A DNA stretch of 22,015 bases from a virus (IMGVR_UViG_3300020119_000214:1-22015), one strand, 5' to 3'. Positions 1 to 7,193 are shown, numbered from the stretch's first letter. Numbers and translations: made by a program. The notes: a model not told the origin generated them from the sequence alone.

Positions 1-269
1 TAGAGCAGGTCACGGCCGGTGTCGATGGCGATGTAGTACAGGAAGTTGCTGGCCGGCTTGAAGCGGACGCGGTACCAGCCAGGTTCGATCGGTTGCGGCT
101 TCGGAGGTTCCGCGGAGATCAGCTCAGAGAGCTTGATCAACCTGTTGTCGTTGAGGTTGTACCGGACCAGGGCGACGTTGTCTTCTATGTGCTTGATGAC
201 CCCCACCGCTCCATACCGGCCATCCTGCCTGCGCCGAACCTTCTGCTCTTTCTTGTATTCTTCTGCCAC
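1..269 (-). CDS. Hypothetical protein, partial (N-terminal ~89 residues)
   Basis: The minus-strand frame stays open from a GTG at 269 to the window edge, so only the first 89 or so codons are visible. The start lies one base after the polymerase stop codon, and the polymerase's last codons (GAAGGAG) supply a Shine-Dalgarno sequence, which points to translational coupling. The N-terminus is strongly charged (VAEEYKKEQKVRRRQDGRYG). It is followed by a beta-rich stretch (GVIKHIEDNVALVRYNLNDN) and a proline-rich linker. I recognise no family. Its position suggests a gene co-expressed with DNA replication. The C-terminus is outside the window. Confidence 0.6.
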   Translation of the reverse strand, partial: MAEEYKKEQKVRRRQDGRYGAVGVIKHIEDNVALVRYNLNDNRLIKLSELISAEPPKPQPIEPGWYRVRFKPASNFLYYIAIDTGRDLL

Positions 270-270
270 T

Positions 271-2061
271 TCACTCCTTCTCGTAGAGACTTCCCCAAGA
301 TTGATTGCCGATCTTGGCCTGTGCCGGCATGTCTACCGACCTGATTTTGGTGCTCATGATCCGCTCGATCTCGCGGACCAGACCGGGCGTGCCCTCGGGC
401 ACACTGAAAATGATTTCATCGTGGATGGCCAAACGCATGAACTCGACCAGACCGGCGTCATACAACCGCACCATGGCCTGACCGGTGATATCACGGCAAC
501 CTGATTGAACGTAGTAGTTGAGTGCCGCGTACAGACGGTTCTGATCCACCGGCAGTTGCCTGCCGGTCCACGTGGTGATGTAGCCGTAGTGGCTCGCCTC
601 GTGCATGAGGGCCTTGGCCTTGGTGGCGATACCCGGATAGGTCTTCTTAATCGCGCTACGGACCTGCTGGGCCTGTTCCAGGGTCATCCCGAACTGATCC
701 ATCAGCGCCTGATTGCCGCCACCGTAGAGCGTTGCGAAGTTTCCCCCCTTCCCGTACTTGCGCATCTCGGCACCGAGACCAGGCCATGCCGCTTCCGCGG
801 TCATCAAGTGCAGATCGTCACCGTTGCGGAACGCGCGGATCATGGTGGCATCTGGTGCCATGGCTGCGATGAATCGCAGCTCCTGATTGCTGTAGTCAAC
901 CGCTACGATCCGGTGGCCGGTGTCGGCTACAAAGCAGGACCGCACCAGTGAATCCCCGGCAGGCAGTGTCTGGGCCGGTATACCAGTTACAGAGAACCTC
1001 GCAGTCCTGGCACGCAACGTAGACGTGGAGGGGTGAACACGGTTGTCCTGATCCATCCCCTTCAAGAACGATTCGATCCAGGTCTTCCGCCACTTGCCGG
1101 CCTTCTTCCCCTCAATGATCGCCTGGACCAGCGGATCTTCCGCGTGTGCTTGCAAAAGGATCTTGTCCACCGTATGGTGGCCTTTAGGCGTCAACCGATC
1201 AGAGACGATCCCCCTGTTCGCAAGTGCCTCCCACGCCTGTTGTGTGGAGTTGATGTTCTGCAAGCCGAGTGACCTGGCCGCGGACCGGTGCCGCTCCTCT
1301 TGAACGACCAACAAGTCCCGAAGATCCGCGGTGTACTTCTCGTCTAGCAGGAAACCTCTGGCATCCATGAGGGATGCCACCTTGGCGAGCTTGTGCTCAT
1401 AGACCAAGAGGTCTCCATACTGCCGTAGCACTGCCGGTGTCGCAAGGCTCTGCCATAACTGCGCGGTGATGATCGTGTCGTGGCCGGCGTAGCCGAGGTA
1501 TATGTCATTGTCTATCGGCATCACCTCGAACATTCGGGCCAAAGGTGTAGCCTTCGGAATCTCGCCCGTGGCCTTGAGCCTGAGAAACTCTTCGCGTAGA
1601 CTGGTGGTCAGCTTCCGTGCGGTCGGCAGGTAGTGCGCAGCGAGGTCTTCCAGACTGTGACCTACACCACCCTCTTCACGGCCCACAGGGTTCACGAGGT
1701 GTGATAGGATTTTCGTATCTCGCGTAGCCCACCAGAGCTGTTCGGGGTCCAAACCCAGGTGCCTGACCAGCACCTGTATATCATAGCTGGCATGGTGCAT
1801 AACGATTCTGATACGGTCACGTATCAGTCTCTTAAAGAGGAACTCCAGTCGCCTGGTATCGAGCTTCTCTGACTGGACCACCCACGCCTCGCGTGGATTG
1901 CCGAACTGGACCAGACGGAGCCTATGGGCTCCGCTGTAGATATCAAGTCCTGTGGTCTCGGTGTCAACCGCCACGGTCTTCTGATGGCCAAGCCATCCCA
2001 GTAACGCGGGGTAGTCGTCCAGGGACTCAACGATGTGAATGTTTCCGTTGATGGTCCGCAT
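271..2061 (-). CDS. Family-A DNA polymerase (Pol I type) with 3'-5' exonuclease domain
   Basis: This is a replicative or repair DNA polymerase of 596 residues. The N-terminal DnaQ-like proofreading domain shows ExoI D33/E35 (VDTETTGLD), an ExoII-like D94 in MHHASYD, and ExoIII Y191/D195 (YAGHD). The polymerase domain shows motif A (D389, VDYSNQELR), motif B (RKYGKGGNFATLYGGG, K438 and Y446) and motif C (H547-D548-E549, IHDEIIF). There is no 5'-3' exonuclease domain, as is usual for phage enzymes, and the protein is shorter than bacterial Pol I (about 930 residues). It is transcribed opposite to the other replication genes. The ATG at 2061 fits the open frame, but I see no strong Shine-Dalgarno sequence. 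A TTGACA/TATCCT promoter-like pair lies about 100 bases upstream, with a 9-bp hairpin in the leader 46 bases before the start. Function is secure; the start is slightly less so. Confidence 0.96.
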   Translation of the reverse strand: MRTINGNIHIVESLDDYPALLGWLGHQKTVAVDTETTGLDIYSGAHRLRLVQFGNPREAWVVQSEKLDTRRLEFLFKRLIRDRIRIVMHHASYDIQVLVRHLGLDPEQLWWATRDTKILSHLVNPVGREEGGVGHSLEDLAAHYLPTARKLTTSLREEFLRLKATGEIPKATPLARMFEVMPIDNDIYLGYAGHDTIITAQLWQSLATPAVLRQYGDLLVYEHKLAKVASLMDARGFLLDEKYTADLRDLLVVQEERHRSAARSLGLQNINSTQQAWEALANRGIVSDRLTPKGHHTVDKILLQAHAEDPLVQAIIEGKKAGKWRKTWIESFLKGMDQDNRVHPSTSTLRARTARFSVTGIPAQTLPAGDSLVRSCFVADTGHRIVAVDYSNQELRFIAAMAPDATMIRAFRNGDDLHLMTAEAAWPGLGAEMRKYGKGGNFATLYGGGNQALMDQFGMTLEQAQQVRSAIKKTYPGIATKAKALMHEASHYGYITTWTGRQLPVDQNRLYAALNYYVQSGCRDITGQAMVRLYDAGLVEFMRLAIHDEIIFSVPEGTPGLVREIERIMSTKIRSVDMPAQAKIGNQSWGSLYEKE

Positions 2062-2107
2062 GGACAGACGTTAGGGATCCGCGGGGTTCACCGTCGAACG
2101 ATTAAAT

Positions 2108-2129
2108 GGCCGGCCCACGAGGGCCGGCC
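2108..2129. repeat. Perfect 9-bp hairpin in the polymerase leader
   Basis: GGCCGGCCC (2108-2116) and GGGCCGGCC (2121-2129) pair around an ACGA loop. No U-tract follows in the leftward direction, so it is not a classic terminator. Its base is 46 bases upstream of the polymerase start, similar to most hairpins in the leftward small-gene operon (39-51 bases). A related hairpin with the same GGCCGGCC core is at 18326-18349. Confidence 0.7.
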
Positions 2130-2162
2130 TCAAGCCTGTATAAACCGGTTCCCGGTTCCAGT

Positions 2163-2192
2163 AGGATAGCACACGGGACCAGCGTTTGTCAA
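2163..2192 (-). promoter_or_regulatory. Putative leftward promoter for polymerase
   Basis: On the minus strand, TTGACA (2187-2192) is followed after 18 bases by TATCCT (2163-2168). Transcription would start near 2156, giving a leader of about 95 bases that contains the hairpin at 2108-2129. The match to the sigma-70-type consensus is good. It has not been shown to be used. Confidence 0.6.
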
Positions 2193-2237
2193 GTTTTCGA
2201 GGGCATCGTTACAGAACTGTTACACAAAAAAGGTGCC

Positions 2238-2267
2238 TTGACAGGGTGTTCATCACATCAGTACTTT
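2238..2267 (+). promoter_or_regulatory. Putative rightward promoter for the WhiB/replication operon, probably leaderless
   Basis: TTGACA (2238-2243) is followed after 18 bases by TACTTT (2262-2267). Only five bases separate the -10 box from the ATG at 2273, so transcription should begin at or next to the start codon. The first gene would then have a leaderless mRNA, which is common in actinobacteria. Confidence 0.55.
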
Positions 2268-2272
2268 GAGGC

Positions 2273-2764
2273 ATGGCACAGAACGATCTCAAGCTCAGCT
2301 ACGACACCACCCTTCTTGAGCAGGGCAAATACCGTCAATGGTTTTGGCTCAGCCTGTCACAGCAGGCGCTCGGTTGGCTCAAGCGGCCTCAGTGCCCCAC
2401 ATGCAGGCAAACCCTCTCCGATCCCCGCCGATCCTGCGATCATTGCAGCAAGGCGGAAGCCTTGCCACCGTGGGTGAATCGGGAGGGCTCGGCCTGGCGG
2501 CTTCAAGCCGCCTGTCGGAATGCTGCGGACCCTGAGATCTTCTTTCCGCCGAACCGCGTACTCTACAACAACCCTGATGCCGAGTGGCGGAAATATTGCT
2601 TTGACTGCCCGGTGGTCGCCAACTGTAGCATAGAGGGTGAGAGGTCAAAGGCATTGGGCGTCTGGGGCGGAGCCTTTCGGCAGACCACTTCGCAAGCCAA
2701 CAGCACCAAAGCAGACGGCACAGGCCGTCGTGGACGACCTCGGAAAGTTCTGGCGATTACGTGA
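2273..2764 (+). CDS. WhiB-like iron-sulfur transcription factor with extra N-terminal zinc ribbon
   Basis: The C-terminal half is a WhiB domain. It has four cysteines (C81, C109, C112, C118; AACRNAADPEIFF then CFDCPVVANC) that bind a [4Fe-4S] cluster in the family, followed by the GVWGG turn (129-133). The tail is basic with an AT-hook-like GRRGRPRK (151-158). Ahead of this is an unusual extension with CPTC...CDHC (C41, C44, C55, C58), probably a zinc ribbon, so at 163 residues it is longer than ordinary WhiB proteins. Phage WhiB proteins can interfere with host WhiB functions or bind the host sigma factor; which applies here is unknown. It is the first gene of the rightward operon and overlaps the next gene by GTGA. 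The ATG start is supported by the promoter ending just before it. Confidence 0.85.
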   Translation: MAQNDLKLSYDTTLLEQGKYRQWFWLSLSQQALGWLKRPQCPTCRQTLSDPRRSCDHCSKAEALPPWVNREGSAWRLQAACRNAADPEIFFPPNRVLYNNPDAEWRKYCFDCPVVANCSIEGERSKALGVWGGAFRQTTSQANSTKADGTGRRGRPRKVLAIT

Positions 2765-3597
2765 TCACCTTTGTTCCCAAGCACACCTCACACAGCGCAA
2801 TAGACGGCTACACCAGATGCGGTAAGGCCTTCGAGCTTCGCAGGGTCCTGAAGTTCCCGGAGCCGCCGGCTTGGTACCTGATCGCAGGCACCGCGATACA
2901 CACAGCAACTCAACAGTGGGATGAGGATCCAGGCGGCACCTCTCCGTCGGAGCTGTTCGTTGATGCGTTCCACGCTGAGATCGACAAGGCGCGGGCCGTT
3001 TGGCCAGATGACTCGCAGTGGCAGGCTGCCGGCTGGGGCCTCAACGGGCAACGCTACGAACACTGGTTCGCCAAAGGTCAGACGTACCTCGAACAGTGGG
3101 CCTCCACGTCGTTTCCGGGCGCGCTTGTCGATATCGAGCTTGACGTCTCTACCGTACTGCCTTCTGGTCTGGAAGTCAAAGCTTTCGTAGACCGACTCTA
3201 TCAGGTCTCACCCACACAGTGGGTGATCTGGGACCTCAAGAGCGGAGCGAGCCGGCCCGAGTCGGACCAACAGCTTGGCGTGTACGCCGCTCTCACCAGG
3301 AATTTCATATCTGCACAGTACCACATGGCGGCTGATCGTCTAGAGGTTTTAGCGGCCAACTACATGCTCAAGGACGACGTTGCCTATTACATGGATGTGG
3401 ACCACTGGACCTTGGACACGGTTGACACTCTCGGCCGGCAGTGGCTCACCGCTGTGACCTCTGGGGTGTTTCTTCCGGTCCGCGGCAAGAACTGTGGCCG
3501 GTGTGGCGTGTCGGAAGCCTGCTACCTGCAATCGGGCGATTCGCCCGTGACACGTGTTTATGACGTTCTTAACCCGAACTACGCCAAAGTTGATTAG
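2761..3597 (+). CDS. Cas4/RecB-family PD-(D/E)XK exonuclease with Fe-S cysteines
   Basis: This 278-residue protein has the layout of the Cas4-type exonucleases common in actinophage replication modules. It has one N-terminal cysteine (C20, DGYTRCGKAFELRR), a GTAIH motif with H47, and nuclease residues D144 (FVDRL), D158 and K160 (VIWDLKSG). QLGVYA follows (QxxxY), and a C-terminal cysteine group (C245, C248, C254; NCGRCGVSEAC). In the family the four cysteines hold a [4Fe-4S] cluster, and the enzyme trims DNA ends for recombination. The GTG start overlaps the WhiB stop (GTGA), so the two are probably coupled. No cas1/cas2 or CRISPR lies nearby, so a replication/recombination role is more likely than spacer acquisition. 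Confidence 0.88.
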   Translation: MITFVPKHTSHSAIDGYTRCGKAFELRRVLKFPEPPAWYLIAGTAIHTATQQWDEDPGGTSPSELFVDAFHAEIDKARAVWPDDSQWQAAGWGLNGQRYEHWFAKGQTYLEQWASTSFPGALVDIELDVSTVLPSGLEVKAFVDRLYQVSPTQWVIWDLKSGASRPESDQQLGVYAALTRNFISAQYHMAADRLEVLAANYMLKDDVAYYMDVDHWTLDTVDTLGRQWLTAVTSGVFLPVRGKNCGRCGVSEACYLQSGDSPVTRVYDVLNPNYAKVD

Positions 3598-3636
3598 TTC
3601 TATTAGTCACTAGCAGCCTATATCAAAAGGAGAACG

Positions 3637-4119
3637 ATGGATCCCTGGAACGAGTCTGAAGAGTCCGAGGAGAAGGGGAAGGTGGAGCTGAGCGACCGTG
3701 ACCGCGTCACGGTCACCATGAAGGGTGGCAGCGGTTTCGACGCTCCCTGGATTGTTCTGCATGCCAAGGACGTGGATGAGGCCAACAAGCTTCTCGATGA
3801 CACCGAGCAGTACGGCCTTGTCTCCAAGGTGATCGCCAACAGCAGGCGTTTCGCAGACTTCTATGGCCCCTCTAAGGGCTCTGCGAGCCCCGCTAACGCC
3901 CCGGCACGGTCGGGTGGGTATGGGCAGTCACAGAGCTACATCCAGCCCCCTGTGGGGGCTCCTACGGCCTCCTGCCCGGTGCACGGAAGCGCCCTTGTTT
4001 ACAACGCCCCCTTCTCCTCCGGAGGCAAGCAGATCTCAGGCCGTATGGCCTGTCCGGAGCGGGGTTGCCGCGCGATCACCTTCTGGCACAACAAGGACGG
4101 GAGCTGGAAGCAGGGGTGA
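3637..4119 (+). CDS. Hypothetical replication-module protein with C-terminal zinc-binding motif
   Basis: This 160-residue protein starts at an ATG with a strong Shine-Dalgarno sequence (AAAAGGAGAACG). Three regions are visible: a very acidic N-terminus, a compact domain at about 20-78 (VTVTMKGGSGFDAPWIVLHA), and a Gly/Ser/Pro linker. The linker leads to a putative zinc site (CPVH, C113/H116, and CPERGC, C139/C144). Order next to a Cas4 nuclease and a RecA-like ATPase makes a single-stranded DNA binding or accessory role plausible, but I do not recognise the fold. It overlaps the next gene by GTGA. Confidence 0.75.
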   Translation: MDPWNESEESEEKGKVELSDRDRVTVTMKGGSGFDAPWIVLHAKDVDEANKLLDDTEQYGLVSKVIANSRRFADFYGPSKGSASPANAPARSGGYGQSQSYIQPPVGAPTASCPVHGSALVYNAPFSSGGKQISGRMACPERGCRAITFWHNKDGSWKQG

Positions 4120-4892
4120 GTAGCAAGCTGGCCCGGATCGTCCGTCGTGGGGTTCAGGCCGGCACACCTCTCCCGGATGTCTGGTCCTCGTTCAAGAACC
4201 GCGGAATGCACTTCTACCGGGGAAGCGTCACGTTGGTCTCCAGCACGCCGGCCTCCATGAAGACGATGCTTCTGCTGAATCTCGTGGACGAGATGAAGGT
4301 TCCGACCCTCTACTTCAGCAACGACTCCAACGAGATGACAGTGATTTCGCGCCTGCTGGCCAGGCGCACCGGGATTGATTCGCTCATCACGCGCGAGCGC
4401 GCTATAGAGGATCCCGAGTGGGCCGGCAGGGTTCTGTCAGACATCGATTGGGTCAGGTGGAGTTTCGTCTCTTCACCCACGTTGGAGGACATACAGGAGG
4501 AGGTGGCGGCGTTTGATGAGCTGTGGGGCGAAATGCCCCACCTGATCGTGGTGGATGTGCTGGGCAAGGTGGACTACTCCACAGGCGACTATACCGGCGA
4601 TGAGGACATTGTTCGCTACCTGGACCGTATCGCCCGCGAATCAGGGGCCTGCGTTGTGGTGGCTTCACATACCTCTGAGAACGTCCCTGGCAACCCCTGC
4701 CAACCGCTGTCAGCCCTCTTAAACAAGATTGGTAAGTTCCCTGTGATGGTCTTGACACTCGCACACGTCAGCGGCGTATTGTACGTGGCCCCAGTCAAGA
4801 ACCGCGACGGTTTCGCCGATGCTAGCGGCCGGTCGTACGTGACGTTCCTGGTGGATCCTGCCCTCGCTCGCTTGGAGGAGGTGGATGGCTAA
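4116..4892 (+). CDS. RecA/DnaB-like ATPase of the replication module, with degenerate P-loop
   Basis: From a GTG at 4116 that overlaps the previous stop (GTGA), the protein has 258 residues. A longer frame starts at 4065, but it runs inside the upstream gene and lacks a better ribosome site. A RecA-like core is visible. SVTLVSSTPASMKTMLLLNL (37-56) occupies the Walker A position, with Lys49-Thr50 kept but both expected glycines replaced. PHLIVVDVLGKVD gives a Walker B aspartate at D147. ACVVVASHTSEN (178-189) resembles the sensor strand of DnaB/RecA proteins. Proteins like this are annotated as DnaB-like helicases or RecA-like recombinases in actinophages; I cannot choose between them. It may load or drive the replication fork with the adjacent primase and polymerase. 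Confidence 0.75.
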   Translation: MSSKLARIVRRGVQAGTPLPDVWSSFKNRGMHFYRGSVTLVSSTPASMKTMLLLNLVDEMKVPTLYFSNDSNEMTVISRLLARRTGIDSLITRERAIEDPEWAGRVLSDIDWVRWSFVSSPTLEDIQEEVAAFDELWGEMPHLIVVDVLGKVDYSTGDYTGDEDIVRYLDRIARESGACVVVASHTSENVPGNPCQPLSALLNKIGKFPVMVLTLAHVSGVLYVAPVKNRDGFADASGRSYVTFLVDPALARLEEVDG

Positions 4893-5250
4893 TGCGGCCC
4901 GCCGTGTTGGTAGCACGTTTGAGACAGACGTTGTGGCTTTTGCACGCGAACGGGGATATTCCGCCGAACGTTTACCGCGAGTTGGACGACTTGACGAGGG
5001 AGATCTCAGCCTTACTGCCGGCGGACACCTGTACGTGTGCGAGCTCAAAGCTCGCAGAGACCGAAACTCGTCTCTCAACCTTGGAAGTTGGCTTGGGGAA
5101 GCTCATCGAGAGTCTGCAAATTATGCTACCGCCAGAGCCCTTCCAGAGCATCCCACACCGATACTCATCGTCAAGAACCCCGGCAAGTCGATCGGAAAAG
5201 CCTTCGTAGTGCAGTACCTGGAGGACTGGATCAATGAGCATCCCGCCTGA
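4885..5250 (+). CDS. Holliday junction resolvase-like nuclease (Hjc type, PD-(D/E)XK)
   Basis: This 121-residue protein resembles archaeal-type Hjc resolvases and related phage nucleases. It shows GSTFETDVVAFARERGY (E13), then EGDLSL (D40), then VCELKARR (E53, K55), the acid / D / E-x-K order of the fold. The C-terminus ends in a predicted strand-helix pair (FVVQYLEDWINEH). It would cut branched DNA intermediates made during replication and recombination. The ATG at 4885 has GGAGGAGGTGG directly upstream and overlaps the ATPase gene by eight bases. The assignment rests on motif spacing; other PD-(D/E)XK nucleases remain possible. Confidence 0.78.
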   Translation: MANAARRVGSTFETDVVAFARERGYSAERLPRVGRLDEGDLSLTAGGHLYVCELKARRDRNSSLNLGSWLGEAHRESANYATARALPEHPTPILIVKNPGKSIGKAFVVQYLEDWINEHPA

Positions 5251-5461
5251 AGCCTCCCCCGACTGGTGCCACTCCTGCCTCAAGCTGGAACCTCTGCCGG
5301 ATGACTACTACATCGTCTGTGGGGAGTGTGGTCACGTGTACGTGACCACGGAAGAGCTGGTGAAGGCGTTCAGGGACTATTACGAACCACGGGTCGGCCA
5401 GATGTTGCCTGCCAGTCCGGAGGAAATTTACGCCTGCCCGCTGTGCGGGCACGACTTCTGA
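5234..5461 (+). CDS. Small zinc-ribbon protein (three CxxC pairs)
   Basis: This 75-residue protein is dominated by three CxxC pairs: CHSC (C12/C15), CGEC (C29/C32) and CPLC (C68/C71). The first two fit one zinc ribbon. The last pair is separated by a helical acidic stretch (EELVKAFRDYYEPRV). Such proteins usually mediate nucleic-acid or protein contacts. The ATG lies inside the end of the resolvase gene (17-base overlap), so co-translation is likely. No specific function can be given. Confidence 0.75.
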   Translation: MSIPPEASPDWCHSCLKLEPLPDDYYIVCGECGHVYVTTEELVKAFRDYYEPRVGQMLPASPEEIYACPLCGHDF

Positions 5462-5470
5462 GAAGGCTCA

Positions 5471-5785
5471 GTGACACACAAGATAACGATCAAGAACCCC
5501 CATGACATCACTGTTGTGGACCGCAGGGACACGGTCGAGTACCAGGTTCAAGAGACCAGCAGCGCGCCCACCGAAACCTACAGCGTTGAGAACTGGGACG
5601 TGGAGGTGACGTTCACGCGTAAGCAACCTGAGATCAAGGCGTTCGACCTGGTCAAGCACTGCGATTACACACACATTTGGCAGGTTATCGCGATCTATCA
5701 GGGCCTCGCCTGGATCATTCCTGTTAATCCGGTTTTCGGCACGACACCCAGCACCCGCCATCTTGATGACCTCCGGCCGGCCTGA
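5471..5785 (+). CDS. Hypothetical protein in replication operon
   Basis: The 104-residue frame starts at GTG 5471 behind GAGAAGG. It is rich in beta-prone, charged sequence (MTHKITIKNPHDITVVDRRD; WDVEVTFTRKQPEIKAFDLV), with a tryptophan-containing hydrophobic strand region near the C-terminus (WQVIAIYQGLAWIIPV). I see no cysteine motif, signal peptide or membrane helix. It overlaps the start of the primase gene by 20 bases. Function unknown. Confidence 0.7.
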   Translation: MTHKITIKNPHDITVVDRRDTVEYQVQETSSAPTETYSVENWDVEVTFTRKQPEIKAFDLVKHCDYTHIWQVIAIYQGLAWIIPVNPVFGTTPSTRHLDDLRPA

Positions 5786-6125
5786 GATCCCGATCGGCCC
5801 CACGCTAGACGTACTCGGCATAGACACCTCAGGCGGACCGGGCAGCAAGGTTCTGTGCGTCTTCCACGGTGAGCGCCGGCCTTCGGCCGCCTGGTACGAA
5901 ACCTATTTCATCTGCTTCGCCTGTGGTGTCAAGGGTGACGCACCCAAACTTCTTCACGATTTCGAGGGACTGAGCTGGAGGGATGCTTACCAAAGAGCGA
6001 AAGAGCTTGCTGGAGTCGAAGACAGCACAATACCAGGCCAACGTACACCTGGCCCACGAGTATCTGGAAGGCCGCGGGTTCACCGCGGACACGGTCGATT
6101 CGGCGAGACTGGGAGTGGTCGATGA
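5766..6125 (+). CDS. DNA primase, CHC2 zinc-finger part (possible frameshifted N-terminal half)
   Basis: The first 80 or so residues are a DnaG-type primase zinc-binding domain: KVLCVFHGERRPS then YFICFACGVKGDA, giving C31, H34, C50 and C53, followed by a helical WRDAYQRAKELAG. After about residue 85 the frame turns into Pro/Gly/Arg-rich sequence that looks like out-of-frame reading, while the +1 frame there encodes normal primase sequence. The protein is therefore either a separate zinc-finger subunit with a junk tail or the first part of a primase completed by a frameshift. The ATG at 5766 has little Shine-Dalgarno signal; TTG 5763 is just upstream. It overlaps the next frame by 143 bases. 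Confidence 0.8.
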   Translation: MTSGRPEIPIGPTLDVLGIDTSGGPGSKVLCVFHGERRPSAAWYETYFICFACGVKGDAPKLLHDFEGLSWRDAYQRAKELAGVEDSTIPGQRTPGPRVSGRPRVHRGHGRFGETGSGR

Positions 6126-6612
6126 ACCCCTTGAAGGCGATCCCCACGCAGCAGGTCAGCGTCTCAGCATCCCTTACCTCACTCAATCCGGGGTTGTCAA
6201 CCTTCGTTTCCGATGCCTCAGGCGGCACGATTGTGCGGAGACATCCTGTTCCAAGTACCTCGGATTCTCTGGCGTACCTACTCGGCTGTATGGTGCTCGA
6301 TACCTTGTCAGCGCAGGCTCCCGAATTTGTGTCACTGAGGGCGAATTGGATGCTCTCACTCTCCATCAACTTGGCTATCCGGCAGTCGGAGTCCCCGGAG
6401 CACAATCCTGGAAGCGCCACTGGCGCCGACTCTTCGACGACTTCAGCCGAATCTATGTCCTCTGCGACGGCGATGACGCCGGCTGGGGATTCCGAACACA
6501 TATCCTGGCTGAGATCCCTTCGGCACAAGCGGTGATGATGCCAGACGGGCAGGACGTGAACAGCATGTGCCAGAAGGAGGGAAGTGATTACTTTGCACGG
6601 CTTTTGCGGTAG
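5983..6612 (+). CDS. DNA primase, TOPRIM catalytic part (second frame)
   Basis: This frame carries the primase core. It has a helical linker (AHEYLEGRGFTADTVDSARL), an RNA polymerase-like strand region (RLSIPYLTQSGVVNLRFRCL) and a TOPRIM domain with E119 (ICVTEGELDALTL) and D162/D164 (LCDGDDAGWGF). In this family those acids bind the metals that catalyse primer synthesis. The nominal ATG at 5983 has GGAGGG directly abutting it, a poor spacing for initiation. Useful coding sequence begins near the point where the upstream CHC2 frame stops making sense, so +1 (or -2) frameshifting, a sequencing error or a real two-gene primase are all possible. The mature product probably joins both parts. Confidence 0.85.
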   Translation: MLTKERKSLLESKTAQYQANVHLAHEYLEGRGFTADTVDSARLGVVDEPLEGDPHAAGQRLSIPYLTQSGVVNLRFRCLRRHDCAETSCSKYLGFSGVPTRLYGARYLVSAGSRICVTEGELDALTLHQLGYPAVGVPGAQSWKRHWRRLFDDFSRIYVLCDGDDAGWGFRTHILAEIPSAQAVMMPDGQDVNSMCQKEGSDYFARLLR

Positions 6613-6838
6613 ACAGTGGTGGCCATTCTTGGATGAACTCACCAGGGTTTCGATGCCGCAGCCTGAGAATTCTGTGCAGTGGTGGGAGGAAGCCGCCAGG
6701 CGGGCCGTCAGATTCTTCCCGGACAAGGCAGAATTCATGGAGTGGGTCAACTCCTCGTACTCCTCTGAGGAAAATCGTTTTACAGCAAGTGTCTGCTGGG
6801 ATATCGTCAAACTACAGGAGGGCGCCAACCATGACTGA
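6584..6838 (+). CDS. Hypothetical protein in replication operon
   Basis: This 84-residue protein starts at GTG 6584 with a strong Shine-Dalgarno sequence (AAGGAGGGAA) inside the end of the primase gene (29-base overlap). It is aromatic-rich and mostly helical (GRQWWPFLDELTR; WWEEAARRAVRFFPDKAEFM). I recognise no motif. It overlaps the following gene by eight bases. Confidence 0.7.
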   Translation: MITLHGFCGRQWWPFLDELTRVSMPQPENSVQWWEEAARRAVRFFPDKAEFMEWVNSSYSSEENRFTASVCWDIVKLQEGANHD

Positions 6839-7193
6839 TAAGAACCGACAGACCAATGTTCACCTGGTGGGCCGTCTCGACAAGGGTGTCCTGGAAGCTC
6901 TCGTTAAGGAACTGGACTGCAACACGTACCCCTCTGAAGATAGTAAATCCCGCCTCAACTGGCTCGTCAACCACGCCAACCTGGTGATCATCCTACCGGA
7001 TTGGAAGAGTCGAGACCAGTGGTTGACGGAACTCGCTGTGACTCTGGAGTTGGGTAAAGAGATGAAGTTCCTCCACGAGGTGCTTGATGTGGATCCGCCG
7101 ACTGAGACGTTCGCATCAACCCTGGTGGATCACCTCGCCGGCCTGGGGGTGTCCGTGACGTTCCTGGATGTGGGTGTCTTCGATGGCGCGTAA
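6831..7193 (+). CDS. Deoxyribosyltransferase-like / DUF4406-like small protein
   Basis: From ATG 6831 (behind GGAGGGCGCCAACC) the protein has 120 residues. The segment VNHANLVIILPDWKSRDQWL followed by TELAVTLELGKEMKFL (46-81) resembles the C-terminal part of DUF4406 and nucleoside 2-deoxyribosyltransferase-like proteins. Those typically read 'LLPGWEKSRGARLEVALAxALG', with the glutamate (here E67) near the active site. The N-terminal Rossmann-like strand is less typical. A role in nucleotide metabolism or nucleotide-based defence/counter-defence would be inference only. A longer in-frame start at 6633 lies inside the previous gene and is rejected. Confidence 0.6.
   Translation: MTDKNRQTNVHLVGRLDKGVLEALVKELDCNTYPSEDSKSRLNWLVNHANLVIILPDWKSRDQWLTELAVTLELGKEMKFLHEVLDVDPPTETFASTLVDHLAGLGVSVTFLDVGVFDGA

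Larger units (their letters stand above)
2062..2272. promoter_or_regulatory. Divergent control region between polymerase and the rightward replication operon
   Basis: These 211 bases separate two outward-facing transcription units. They hold one promoter-like pair in each direction (annotated separately), a GC-rich hairpin (2108-2129), tandem GGAACC-type repeats near 2144-2160 on the minus strand, and a direct repeat GTTACA at 2208-2213 and 2219-2224. The repeat period is 11 bases, about one helical turn, and it lies between the two -35 boxes. That is a plausible operator for a protein controlling both directions. No gene is apparent here. Confidence 0.6.

Noticed and set aside
46-1303. Several plus-strand ORFs of 65-150 residues at the left end
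   Set aside because: They are antisense shadows of the polymerase and the partial gene, which have recognisable catalytic motifs or coupled starts.
5585-5598. Second TTGAGAACT match
   Set aside because: It lies within a coding region on the plus strand (VENWD) and lacks the rest of the box; probably chance.
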